From assembly GCA_950295325.1 (NCBI GenBank), contig OX485803.1, forward strand, positions 39,013,554 through 39,077,553: 64,000 nucleotides of DNA. Reading direction: 5' to 3'. Position numbers and translations under genes: made by a program. Shown piece after piece: positions 47,401 through 60,300 of this stretch; the stretch's first letter is position 1, and the number at the start of each line of letters is the position of its first letter. The DNA is from Polytrichum commune. Lineage: Eukaryota > Streptophyta > Polytrichopsida > Polytrichales > Polytrichaceae. Under the pieces are notes generated by a model, which did no database searches, was not told where the DNA came from, and saw only the letters and a program-made list of their open reading frames with translations.

Positions 47401-50400
47401 GGGACTGATATAGTTGCTACAAGACTTGTTTTTTATTTTATTTGATGAAGGTCAGAGCATACTTGGGCTTGGCTCGAATAGCTAAGAATATAGCTTTGAT
47501 GGCATCCTGGCAGCCTTGTGCTCATCACCACCTATCATGGTAATGGGGACTGTCATTGTGACTGCAGGTATGGACGTGTAAAGCCAGACATTGTTGCTTA
47601 TGGACGAGAGGTCATAGGGTCCAAGATAAGCACTGGGTGCAAGAGCTTGTCTGGTACCAGTGTGGCCAGTCCAGTGGTAGCAGGGGTGGTTTGTCTACTT
47701 GCCAGTGTGGTTCCTGAGCAGATACGATGGCAGCTGCTCAATCCTGCCAGCATGAAGCAGGCTCTGATTGAAGGCGCTTCACGCCTCTCAGGGCCCAACA
47801 TGTTTGAGCAAGGAGCAGGGCGACTCAATCTGTAAGATACTTAATGTTTCTTTTTGGAGAAAATGATTCTAACTAACAATTGGTACAATGAGAGTTCAGC
47901 TTAGAAAGCTTTTGATAGTCCAAAGACAAAGGCTTTTATCAAGATGCCTGTAGTTCAGCTGGACTAGTGAAGGAACATGTCTTCAATCTTGGCAATGTTT
48001 GAGAATCAAGTTCTTTCTGGCTCTTGATGGTTCTGCCAATCTTGTGCTGGGCGTTCCTGTTTGTTTTATTCATCTTATGGTATGGATGTGCTGTACATTC
48101 AGGTGTCATATTTACTGGAACTGAGAGTTTATTTCTGTTGAATCATTTCAGGTTGAGATCATATGAAATTCTGGCAAACTACAAACCTCGGGTGAGCATT
48201 ATGCCAAGTTTCTTGGATCTTACAGATAGCCCATATGCATGGCCTTTTTGGCGACAGCCTTTATATGCTGGGGCTATGCCATTGATATTTAACGCCACAA
48301 TATTAAATGGAATGGGTGTTGTGGGCTACATAGAAGCTCCACCCACCTGGGAGCCCTCTGGAGAGGCAGGAAAGTTGCTGCACATACAATTCACATATTC
48401 AGATGTGATCTGGCCATGGACAGGGTTTCTTGGCTTGCACCTGAGGATCAAACCTGAAGGTGTCAGATATTATGGTTTGATAGAAGGAAATATTAAATTT
48501 AGGGTTGTCTCTCCTCCAGCAAAGGGAGAGAGTGAAAAACGAACATGGAACTGTGTGCTTCCTTTGAAAGTGGCAGTTGTTCCCACCCCACCTCGAGATA
48601 AAAGGATTTTGTGGGACCAGTTTCACAGTGTGCGATATCCACCTGGATATATCCCTCGAGATTCTCTGGATGTTAGGAGTGATATTTTGGATTGGCATGG
48701 GGACCATTTACATACAAATTTTCATGGGATGTTTGATGCTCTGCAAGATGCTGGTTATTATGTGGAAACTCTAGGGTCCCCACTTACATGCTTTGATGCT
48801 ACTCAATATGGTACTTTACTCATGGTGGATTTGGAAGATGAGTACTACGATGAGGAAATTTTGAAGCTGAAGATGGATGTTGAAGAAAATGGGCTTGGAT
48901 TAATTGTCTTCGCTGACTGGTATCATGTGGATACAATGGTGAAAATGAAGTTTTTTGATGACAATACTCGAAGTTGGTGGACTCCTGCAACTGGTGGAGC
49001 AAATATTCCTGCTTTAAATGACTTGCTTGCTCCTTTTGGCATTGCATTTGGAGATACAATACTGAACGGTCCATACTCCATAGGTGGAGAAAGAGCACAC
49101 TATGCTTCTGGTACAGATATTCTACGTTTTCCTGCTGGAGGCTATGTGCATCGCTTTCTTTTTCAGGATAATTCAGGAGGACGCTCTGGTATAACTTCTT
49201 CACGCACTTCTGTGCGCGCTCAGGTTTCCCCTTGATTCTCTGGCTCGAGCATTTTGTACCTGTCTTGGTTCTATTTATATTCAATAATGGTCAATGTCAT
49301 AAATTGTTCTGACAAAGTTTCAATCTACACGTAGACGCATTATAAGGATTCTATATCTTAAATATTATCCACATTCCAGGTTCCAGAGTTTACTTAAAGC
49401 TTCAAGCAGGTCTCTTGGCATTCCTTGGCATGTATAGACCCTTCTTTTATACGTGACAACAAAATCATTTTGTAAGGTGCATAAAGTCTGATGCCTGTCA
49501 CAAGAATCCCCTTGGTTGTTGCTGTTTTCCCCTTGCTGTGGTTGTCTATACTTCCACTGCTTCTGGAATTTGTTTGGTATAATGTTTGGACATGCTCATG
49601 AGTGGAAATGGGGGTAAAATAATTGCAGGTGGAATCACCAATTCTAGGAGCAGTAGAGGCAGGCAAAGGACGGATTGCAGTATATGGTGACTCAAACTGT
49701 TTGGACAGCAGTCATATGGTTAACAACTGCTATTGGTTACTGAAGAAACTACTAGATTTCACAAGTAGTGATATTCAAGACCCTATCATTTTTCCTCCTA
49801 CGAATGAGCTAGGTTCACCTATGGGAAGTGTGGACTCCCCTTTACCAATGCGACGAGAGGATGTGAATTTTAGCACCTACTCTCTTGTTTTGAATCATCC
49901 CTTACAGTGTGGCTCGGATTCCCCACTTGCAGTACAGGGCTCAAAAGGTTATATATATGAGAAGGATCATGTTAAAAGCTCAAGTTCACAGAGAACCATC
50001 TTGCAGCCAAATATGGATAGTAATGTGCCACAGTCAAATTTGTCGCTTGAGGGTGTTGCATCTTTTGATGACTACCCTCTTAGAAACGATTCCAAAACTT
50101 CTACAATCCAGCAAGAGGTGTCTCCAAATGGGCATGGACATGAAGCAGAGGCCGGGATAGATAGATTAGTAGAGTCATTCTTTACAATACAGGATGGTGA
50201 TGGAGTAGACAATGCAGGTACTGAGGGTGAGAAAGTAATAAACACCACAAAATGGAGAAGCAAGGATAGCTCACAATTGCCACTTGGTTGGTGGAATCGA
50301 GACGAGGTCTGTTTCACGATCCATTCATTGTTTGTTTGAAGCAATATTTGTGGTTAGTGTCTTCACAAGCAGAAGCAGGCATCAATTCTTTTATCAGGAA

Positions 50401-50975
50401 TTGTGCCACATGTTAAGGCGTTTTAAATGTGCTTGTTGAGAATATTTTATTTGGTGATATCTATGCTTAAAAACCAACTCATCTGATGATTGGTTACATA
50501 ATAGTGTGACTTCCAAGTGTTGTAACCTTTGGAGAAATACATATTAATTGATTTTAGATTCCTTTTAAGTATCAGATTAATGAGTGTGTTCCCATATATG
50601 TGTGCAGCTGGATCTTACAACTCAATTTGCTGTGCAGTGGTTGGCCCCCGTCCTCCTTTGTATAACAGGTATTCCATTGGTCCTTTGCCCACTTAAGGAT
50701 CTACTGATTTATGCTGTTGTTTACACAAAGATGTGTATCTGCACCCATTGTGTACTCTCACGGGACACAAGTCAGGCTCAAGGCAGGAACTCCAGAAAAT
50801 CCAAGATGCTGATTTTTGTCTGCTTGATTGTTCAGCAGTGCTATGATGCAAATGCTGACTGGACATTCTATGACAATTTGCAGGATTTGCGCTCATTTAT
50901 GGCCTTTGGCGGGTGAGGCAAAGGAAACATAAACGGGCTCGAAAGGGATCCAGTCGCTCTTCATTGAATTTGTGA
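44424..50975 (+). CDS. S1P: Site-1 protease (membrane-bound subtilisin-like S1P / MBTPS1 homologue)
   Basis: Ten exons: 44424-45188, 45760-45888, 46198-46350, 46697-46813, 47022-47206, 47568-47831, 48152-49223, 49629-50306, 50608-50668 and 50884-50975; 3516 bp, 1171 aa, all phases consistent. The N-terminus has a hydrophobic signal ([12 protein letters not shown]). A prodomain follows with an acidic insert (about residues 186-210) and an NRKLLLQR stretch that resembles an S1P self-cleavage site. Catalytic residues: Asp in VFDTGV (exon 2), His in LGHGTFVAG (exon 3), Asn in SAIGNDGP (exon 5), Ser in LSGTSVASP (exon 6). The long C-terminal region has [10 protein letters not shown] and [19 protein letters not shown]. 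Exons 9-10 encode a membrane span ([18 protein letters not shown]) and a basic tail. In plants S1P acts in the Golgi on membrane bZIP factors, pectin methylesterases and RALF precursors. The gene appears intact. Confidence 0.95.
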
Positions 50976-52604
50976 ATTCTGTAAGGCCAACTAGGACAGC
51001 ACCCCTTTTTTATTCATACATGGCACCCTCCCTCAATTCCTGCAGCCTTTCTAGTGACTGCAAGCTGAGGGCCAAACAACATAAATGTGCGCAGTCATTG
51101 TTGGTGTCATCATCTAGTCATTTATGCTCCCATTGCATATAAAGCTGGACAACGAGGCCATTCAAGTGGCCAGGGCTACTGATGGACAGGCAGGATGCCA
51201 TCTTGTTTGTGTGGTTCTCAAAGTTCAGCACAGATGCATCAGGTACGGCGCCTTGAAGCAGGTCATTTGGTCTAAATGACCTTTCTTGCATGCCAGTCTT
51301 GGAACCCCTTTTTGCATTCACAGTTGCACACAGCAGGTGTGGTCTTAGTCTTGAAAAGACCAAGCCTATTCTCTATCTCTCAGGGTTATCATATGCTTGA
51401 GGATGGCATTCCTGCCTCAAAAGGCAACATCAAACCAATACTGATCAGCGAGCCTCAGTAGAAACCAAGACCTCCATTCTGGAAGGGTGCTGCCTCCACT
51501 CTGTATCATGTATTAGTTATGCAATGGAGGATGTCCTGTGACCTTGGGATCTATTTTCTGAACAGTCTTCAGAGGTTCTGGCTATCAATGAGGAATGTGA
51601 CTTTGTGACAGTTGAGCATGATGGCCAAACAAGTTTGGCAACAAGACTTTGTGGTTGGGTTCTGATAGCACATCAAGAGGAGGGTTTTGAGTCAGCTTGT
51701 AATCTGAGCAGACGCGGTTGCAATTAGTGTTTCTATGGTCCTTTCGAAATGGGCTTTAGGTGGGACTTCAATATTTGAACCACCCACTCATTGCTGGATT
51801 AGAGTTACGAGTGCATGAATCATTTGTGACAAGCCAAAGACACCGATTGAAGATTATTTCTTATGTGAGTTTTGTTAAAGATTTCTTTAACACATAATCT
51901 TACACATGGGGAGGGAGAATGGCTTTAATTGTACGAGTTTCATACAAGCAACACTAGGAGGAAAGTTCCAAAGTGGTCCAAGGCATCAAATTGACAGTCT
52001 TTATCAATTTATATATTCACCAGCATCATGATCCTGACACACTATGATGCAGGTGGGTCTCAAAAATAAAGAATCCTTGCATACAGGTAAATCTTCCTAT
52101 AATTGATGTACTCACTCAACTGCTCTACTCATTGTCAAACTAACTCCAAAGCCTCTTTAGTTGCATAACATTACTCAGCTGATGAGATTTGTTCATGGCC
52201 TAGGAGTAAGATTCAAGAATAAAGGCTCTGGATGTCAGAATTCCACTGCTTCGGACTGAATTTGAAGGCAATGCAGTTGAACACAGGTCATCAGCTGAGT
52301 AATATTATGTGAGAAGCATGCAACTCTTAATCTTCAAAGTATGTGTCAAACTTGGCAAGAATATTTATTAATTGGTGGGTAGCAGTAAGGTTATCAATTT
52401 AGTTATTAGTTTAAGGTTTGGATTCATTTCACCTCTGCTTCCAATAGTGGTGGAATTGCTTCTGTACTGGACACGAGGGAAAGATTGTGTAAAGTTTACA
52501 ACAAAAAGGGAACAAGATAGTAAATAATTCGTTTCCAAATGGATGATCAATGTGAGTTACTAATATTGCATAAATCTCTACAAAGAAAATTACTTAGAGG
52601 TCCC

Positions 52605-53200
52605 ACATCATTGGAAAAGATGACTACACTGATATGTGCAATTAGGTTGCCTTGTGCTAATTTATTGACATTTAACACTATTTTGAATATTTACCAGAGT
52701 GACAAAAACAGAGAATTTTTTTCTTCCTGTGGTTCCCATGTGAATTTATCAACAAAGTTATAAGATTTTGTGATCTGGATTTGACCCAAGGTAATTTGCA
52801 CAGATAAAGTGGCAACCTATGTGTGAAGACTTGGGATTTGTGGCACCCATGTAAATATCGTGGATGAAGGGGCTCTAGTTTGGATTGTTTCATGTAAATT
52901 TCTCTTGACGTCTCTCCTCTTGGATGGTAGTTTTGATCAATTTTGAGCAGGTATTTAGATTCAAACTAGTTATGAAATAGGGGAACTACATGGGTATAAC
53001 ATCTTTCAATACCAGTATTGAAATCCATTTGATATTTGCACATTTATCATTACAAAATTCTATCATATCATCTCTGTACCCTTGGTCGTTTAAAGAAATT
53101 TTCAATATCATGACTAGTCATGTCTCAAATACTAAGTTCTCTTACAATATTTTTACCCAAAATATGACAAAATGTATATATGAAAAAATGATACTCACAC
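52605..53200. repeat. Dispersed repeat family B
   Basis: The first part (ACACTGATATGTGCAATTA) matches 38,400-38,565. The second part (GTCTCTCCTCTTGGATGGTA, GGTATAACATC(T/C)TTCAATA, CAAGTTCTCTT-like) matches 58,840-59,165 inside the cytochrome c6A gene. Confidence 0.8.
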
Positions 53201-54764
53201 AATACTTAGGAAATTATACATCCATGTGCACTTTGACCTGGACCTTGACAAGCAAGCCACTTGGTATGGGCAAACATACCGGTAAGCATCTAGGAGCCTC
53301 AGCAAGTGCAACCTGGCCCTCTTAAATAAGAGAATTCTATGACAACTCTTACAACTACTGAATGTCTATTCTTGTTACACTCTCAAAGAAATAGGAAGCG
53401 CATAAGAGACCATAGATGAATACTCATAACCAAATATAAGTGTATAAAGGAGATTGACATTTGTGTGTGGGAGTGTGTGTATGTAAGAGAATCAAATTGG
53501 TGGATGTGTGTAGTGTGTGTGAGAGATTGAGAATGCATTTCATGGAGGTGTACATATGTATGAAAGTGAATTTGTATGTGTGAGAAGAGAGTGGTAATGA
53601 AATTTGTGAGATATGTAAAAAGTTGTCTTCATGTTTGTGTAAAGAATGAATAATTTTACATGTATGTATAGAGAGGAAACAAGAATATTCGGGTTATGAA
53701 ATCATTTTGTGGAAGTGTGTAGACTATGAGGGTTGAGTATGTTTGAAGGTGTGAAAATGTGTGTGTATAGAGTTTTTGTATAGGTGAATATGTATTTGTG
53801 TTTGTATCAAAGTTACAAAAACGTGAAAATTATTTCAATTTTTGTAGGTTAAAAAATCACCATGGCAAGGTCAGAGACCGAAAAGCCGGTGAAGAACACA
53901 AAAACATGAAAAGAGTTGAGGAAAAATAGATATTCTACCTACACAAAAACAAAAAAAAAAGTTGCAAAAGCAAGGCTCTTGCAAGAATCAAAAAACATTG
54001 TGAACACCAAATTAAGCAAAGAAAGAAACAAGATCGGAATTGTTGATCCTCCACATGAGGATTTTGTATCAAGTATTTTGATCTAGGTGGTGTGAGTGCA
54101 TGCAGTATGTGTTGTGTTCGGTTGAAAGAAATTGAAGCATAAAATTCGAACATTATATGGTGATTGCATCTTCTTCTCATTACATGGTCAAATGGACAAC
54201 AACCATCTTTGAGTGAGGAGTGAATCTCCTCACACAAGGCGGCCAAATACCCCACATCACACACAATAATGTCAATGGGTTTCAAGTGGCTCGTTTTCTT
54301 GATCGGATCCCTAGATTTGATTGTTATGTGGTTCAGTGAGTATCAAAGAGCAAACATCATAAAGACACATGTTTAAAAGGAGACTGTACTACATCTTCCA
54401 ATATCATAAACTACTTGACACTCAATAATGAACACAATTGGAAGGACCTACATATCCAGCTAATAAATCAACAAACATGCACTTCCAATAACCATAACTT
54501 TATCAGAGGAGGTCCGATTTCAATCCGAATTTTGCAAATCTTTCACTATAGATTTTCTAATGCAACACGAGGTTTTTTTTGTGTAAATCTAATTAGTAAA
54601 GTTGAAGATTATGAAAATTGAATCAAATAACACCCACTACCTTATACATACACCACATGAGTCAATGACATGGTTACATACTAAAGACACATGTGACCTC
54701 GTTGTGAGTTCCGGCATGACTTGAGCGCAAGTCACATAGGCATTCATGTGGATGTCACTTTCTA

Positions 54765-54960
54765 GGGAAATTTTTAGACATGATTGGTCAAAATCCGAGT
54801 GTTTCCAAGTCCAATTGGTTACATGTTGTGATCTTTTGGTTTTCCTTCATCGATTATAGAGGTATACTCTATAGATTCCTCTAATATGTTGGGTAATTTT
54901 CCTGAAGTCTTTGAACCTCAATCGGTTCATCTGTACATAGTGGTCAGTTCTCCCTGTTTA
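54765..54960 (+). repeat. Dispersed repeat family C copy
   Basis: Shares CAATTGGTTACATGTTG, AATCGGTTCATCTGTA and GGTCAGTTCTCCCTGTT with the copy at 43,009-43,230, in the same order and spacing. Confidence 0.75.
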
Positions 54961-55254
54961 TGGGCTGACATTTCCTTAAGGTGCATCTTTGCATTAAGAT
55001 GATTCTAACAAAGTCAAATGCACTTCACTTGGGACATTAATGAAAGAAACACAATCCTCCATAAGAATGTTCTATATCCCTTCCACGGTTTTTTTTTAAG
55101 AAAAAAACAAAGCAAAAAAAACCTGGATGTATTGTGGCCCAACATGCCCCTTTCTAGGGAGCAAGGAAAAAACCAACATCGTAGGTAATGTCGAGGGTGG
55201 GCATGGGCACACATGGAGGTAAGGTACACAATCCTTAAATGATGGTTTTTCCAA

Positions 55255-55560
55255 TCTATTTCTCCTAGGATATGAAACATGCGATTAGTACAAGATGGTT
55301 GGCAAATTTAATTCAAGGCCATAGCCATTTCCCTCATCATTTCTAAATGTCATATGAATATTTTATTTATTATCAAAGTGAAGATTCTCATGCTCATTAA
55401 ATTTTTATATAGCCCCCCCCCCCACCCCCAATTATGTTGATTATTGAACCTAGAATGATTTCCATATTTTTAAGGATATAATTCAATCTCTTTTCAACAC
55501 ATGTCTATTTGGTATATGTTCTTGGATTGACATATTAACCATGTATCACTCAAATATAGG
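55255..55560 (-). repeat. Dispersed repeat family A copy, inverted
   Basis: CCTAGGATATGAAACA and ATTATGTTGATTATTGAACC are the reverse complements of the family A end and middle blocks. Confidence 0.75.
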
Positions 55561-56189
55561 TATCCTAATAAGAAAAGCATCAACATACAAGTTGTTTACC
55601 TTAGTCCCTAACATGCCCTCCTTTGAATTCTCATCCTTCCTTCCTTGTAATTCTCCGTGTAATTCTCTCAACCTCTTTGACTCTTCCTTCCCAATGCATT
55701 CCTTGGTCTTCCTTTGCCCTCATAAACCTACATTGTGTTCAAGTAAGCTCCAATAAGTTCCAAGATTATGAAAAAGGGTGTTCCAAGGAAGAAAAAAACA
55801 AAGACATGCAAGAAGTGATGATACACCCAAGGAAACAAAAGAAATGCATTACATTGATTGTCATGTCAGTGTGGGTTGCATTTTAGAGTTACACATTGCT
55901 AACAATCTCCACTAGGATTATCATATCTTCTCAGGTAGGTTATTTCTAGTCCCTTTATGTGCATACTACACATAACTTCTTATTCAATATGACAATATTA
56001 TTCATCATCGACCCCCATTGATTGTCTTGCAATCTCTAGGTGGCAACTAGAGAGGGTGTCACATGGCATTGGATGCTAGATTACAAGGTACGAAGACTAC
56101 AATAATTTATATGGCACATCAATTTTTATGCCGCACTGAATGAGACATTTAAAGCATGTGGGAGCCACTACTTGATTACTTCTTGATCA

Positions 56190-56500
56190 TAGTCTTATAT
56201 TTGAGTGGCATGTGGTTAAGCGTGGATCTAAGAACGGACACCAAAATACATGTATTTCGAAAGGGTTGGACTATGTGCTCAAAATCGATTGACCATTCTA
56301 GGGTGAACAATGGACATAATTGAGAGGATCCATATGACCATTTGATGGGCACAAAAATCTTCACTTTGATAATGAATAAGATATTCATATAAACTCCAAA
56401 AACATGAGGAAAAATGGCTACGGACACGATTTGGAGTTGACAATCATTTTGCACTAATTGTGTGGTTCTCATCCTACAAAGAAATGGGTGCAAAGCTAAA
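56190..56500 (+). repeat. Dispersed repeat family A copy
   Basis: Begins ATTTGAGTGGCATGTGGTTA and ends near CTACAAAGAAATGGGTGCAA, with the family block order preserved. Confidence 0.8.
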
Positions 56501-57245
56501 ATTGTCCATTTGAAGCATGCTTATCTTTGTGTGCTTATGTGTTGGACAACCGATAATTAAAGACAAGGGAACAACCTATTCCTTATAACCGATCGCTCAT
56601 CCAATATAGCACACAAGTTATCAAATCTTGTCACAAATTATCATCCATGAAAGCACGATGTCATCCACAACTCCTAGATTCTGCCAATGAGCCATTCAGT
56701 TGTGGGCTACATATCGTGCGTGAGGAGCCCTCCTACAGGCTATAACAAGGCATGGGAGCAACGAGGTAGTAGCATGAGAAACCTGCCACAACCTTTCACA
56801 GGGCAACATGCGTACGATATTAGAAGTAATAATAATCATATCGCAAGAATAATGTGTTAGAATTTATAATTGACATGCTCATGTCCAATTAAGACAGCAA
56901 CATATCATAGCGATTTGAGATGGTCAACACTACGTCTTGTAACCAGCTCGTCATCCACTCTCCTCTCGATGGTTATCTAGTCCATAGTTTTCAACCAAAA
57001 GTGTTGTTTGTTTGAAGAACACCACCTCCACATTTTCAGAACATGCCTTGTCTCTGAACAATTCGAAGTGCAGGAGCAGGAGATGTCTCGAACGCATCGA
57101 CGAGTCACTCGAATCCCAGCTACTCATGTGTTCACATACTTAAGTTCCCCAAATTGTTTCGAGCGCCACATTTTGCTTGATCATCCGAAGAGGCTGAAAG
57201 TAGCCGATTCTCACCCACACACCAAATCCTCGTAGTCGTCACAGT

Positions 57246-57246
<1 letters not shown>

Positions 57247-57279
<33 letters not shown>
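57247..57279. repeat. GA microsatellite in the cytochrome c6A 5' region
   Basis: An uninterrupted (GA)16 run about 40 bp upstream of the start codon. GA repeats in plant 5' leaders are common; a regulatory effect is not shown. Confidence 0.9.
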
Positions 57280-57284
<5 letters not shown>

Positions 57285-57317
57285 GTAACTTAACGGAGCT
57301 AGGGGGCCATTCATTCA

Positions 57318-60300
57318 ATGGTCATGGCAATGGCAAGCTGCTGTGTGCGGGGATGCTTCAATGGCCTCTCCCCTCTTTGCGCTGCACACCTCAAGTCTGC
57401 ATCTTCGTCTTCCTCAACCGCAATTCCCAGCATCGCCTCCCCCCAGGTGCATCCCTGCCTTGCACCTCAATGAATAGAATATAGAGCAAACGGCTGTTAA
57501 GGGCGCTGAATTTATATATTGATATGGGATTGAGCTCTTTGCTATGGCATGGCATCACTCAGAGCATGTCTGGAATAATGCCTTACCTTTTTGTGGAATC
57601 GAATTTGAGAAACGCAGCATGGTGTAGACTATGTCTAAGTTAGGCCTCATATGGGTAAATCTTATGGTTAAACGCAACTCATTCGGGTGTTTTTGGTTGC
57701 TATTTCTCCTTGCACCTCAATGAAAGAAAGAATTAGGTGCTTTCCTGCCTCTCTGCCTTGCCCCTCAATTGAAAAAGTTAATTAGGTGACTAAGCGCAGT
57801 TTGAAGAGCTCCCAATGTGATTGCACTTCCGGAATTGATACGCAACTTAGGCTGCTCTGCACGTGATAGGTTAGGGTTGGAGTGTAATGGAGGTTATGCT
57901 GCGTTGTGGAATTGAATTGGATTGCACTCTTGTTTGTGCTGACGAATCCTTTAAATGTCCAGGATCAGTCTAGCTCGACTGCACTCAGAGCCTTCGGCTC
58001 GCGTCGCGGTAAGACAGACTGACCTCCGCACTGTCCACTTTATGCTGCGAATCCCACTTCCATTACTTGCACTTTATTAGAGGTTAAGAGAATTTTAAAT
58101 CACGCAGCCTTTGTGTGAGCCCATCGACAATGAATCGGAACTAAGTCATGAGACCCGGTTTTCATTTTGAGCTACATGGTCCATAAGCTTGAGCAATTCA
58201 AATTGCGGAAATGTTAAGGTGGTTGAAGCGGACACCCGAGATTTGAAGAGCTATAAAATCTTTTGTGAATTGGTGAATGGCAGAATGTGGAAACAAGAAG
58301 GACATCAATGTGGAGGATTCCCGGAAAATGTTCTCGTTGGTGCCGACGATGGTGGGTTTTGGAATTTGCACATTGGTCGGATTCTCTGCTCCCAACTGTA
58401 AGGCGCTTTTTCACTTCCTTGCATTTCATCAGCAGATGTAGAAGGCAAGGCAAGGCAAGGCAAAGGAAACATAAGTTCTCCGGAGAGCCCGCCAAAGGCT
58501 GAGGAAATAGGGTCGAGGTTTAGTGAGTGTCGTGAACTTTGATATATGTTGACAGTTTGTGTCTCGTCTGGTGTAAATTTCCTGAATGCATCTTTATGTC
58601 TTATATCCGTCACACCTTGGGCAATTGCTCTCACATCAGGGTTAAAAAAAAGAACTGATATAGAATGCTTTTCGTTCAAACTTCCACACTACCTCCAAGC
58701 ATACAGAAAAACTTACCGAGCATTGAAGGTGCTATATGCAAAACAACCAACTCCCAACCAGAAGGCATCCTGAATTAGAGGATAGCTCTATTCCCTGATA
58801 TGTAGATGGCGCATGGCTGTGAAATGTTTCCTGTACGTTTCTCTGGATGTCTCTCCTCTTAGGTGGTGGTTTTGACCAATGTTGAGCGGGTATTAGATTC
58901 AACCTGGGTGCCAATTAGGATGTGTGCACGGGTATAAAATTTTCGACCCACCAGGTATAACATCCTTCAATATCATACTTTTACCCACTTGATATATGCA
59001 CATATACCATTTCAAAACTCCATGGTATCACCTTTATATCCTTAGACATTCTACAAATAATTTCATTAACATGACCCACCGGGTACCAAACTCCAAGTTC
59101 TCTTTCAATACCCTTATCCACTTGTATATCAAAAAAATTGATACCCTTGCAACACCGATTTTGACTTCAAGGTGTTTGGTATGCGACAGTAGAAGCTGTA
59201 CGAGCAGAGGAGGGACTAGCCACTGAAGTTGGTGCAGTTTTCCAACGCACTTGTGCTGGTTGCCATGCTGGCGGTGGCAACATTGTTCAACTGGTATGTC
59301 TCATTTGGTCATGCATGTGACAGAGCATTTGAGTGGGTGCCACCGTCCCATTGAGAAACTGAGCTGAAGATTGTAGAAACATACATGTTTTTCCTTTTCT
59401 TTCCATTTTTATGCATCCTAGGAACCAGGGTATGTTTGTGACATGTGTTTCAACACTTCAGGTACTTGAGTTTGGAATAGGGACTAAGATTCTCTGTGAC
59501 ACTGACATGTGCTGCAATTGTTTGGTGTTTGTTCCAGAATGCAACATTATTTGCACAGGATCTTGACAGGTAAAACTCGACGCTTGCAAGGTGATCAACA
59601 AGATGGGTTTTATACTATTGGCCATAAATATAAGAAATCAACAAAGAACTTATGTCTTGTTTATCTCTGGCTTCTAGTATTTTGCAATCGATAGTCCAGT
59701 ACATGTGGCATGAAGCTTGGGAATGTTGAAGTCAAGTTCAATGCAGCATTTTCTGTTTAATGAACTCTTACACTTTTTTGTCGACTTGCTGCACAGAAAT
59801 GGTTTGGCCAATGTGGATGAGATTTTTCAGATAACATATTCTGGGAAGGGAAGGATGCCTGTAAGTTCTTCCCCTCTGCCTATGAGCTTGATGCATGATG
59901 TTGAACTGATTTCAACAAAAGAGTGCAAATGAGGGAGACTCCTGCAAGCTGAATCCTTTATCATTTGTATTGGAAGCATCTCAAAATTCATGTGGCAAGT
60001 ATTCAATGTGGAGTCGGTGTTGATAAGTACCCTACAGGGTTTAAAATCCCTTCAGTGCTAACTCAACATTTAGTTCATGATTCATTTAACATTGATACAA
60101 CTCCTAATGCAACCGTTCAAGTGTTGATACTAGCAAATATAGAAACATTTATCTTAAAATTGCAAATCTATCTTGGTAGGCTTGGATTCAATGTTGTTGA
60201 TTGGAACCAGTGTTGGTATATGAAATTAGAGGTTTTTGATGAGGGTAACTTGTATCTAGAGCTCAACCAACACTGCATCCAAGAAATAGACAGACTGCTT

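Larger units (their letters stand above)
50976..57317. other. Long intergenic repeat-rich region
   Basis: No gene is recognisable. Contents: a family B repeat (52,605-52,815 and 52,905-53,200), a TG/GA-rich stretch (53,450-53,820), family A copies (54,310-54,620; inverted 55,255-55,560; 56,190-56,500), a family C copy (54,765-54,960) and a C-tract (about 55,414-55,431). The ORF at 53,935-54,285 (minus) and others here have no recognisable domain. Confidence 0.5.
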
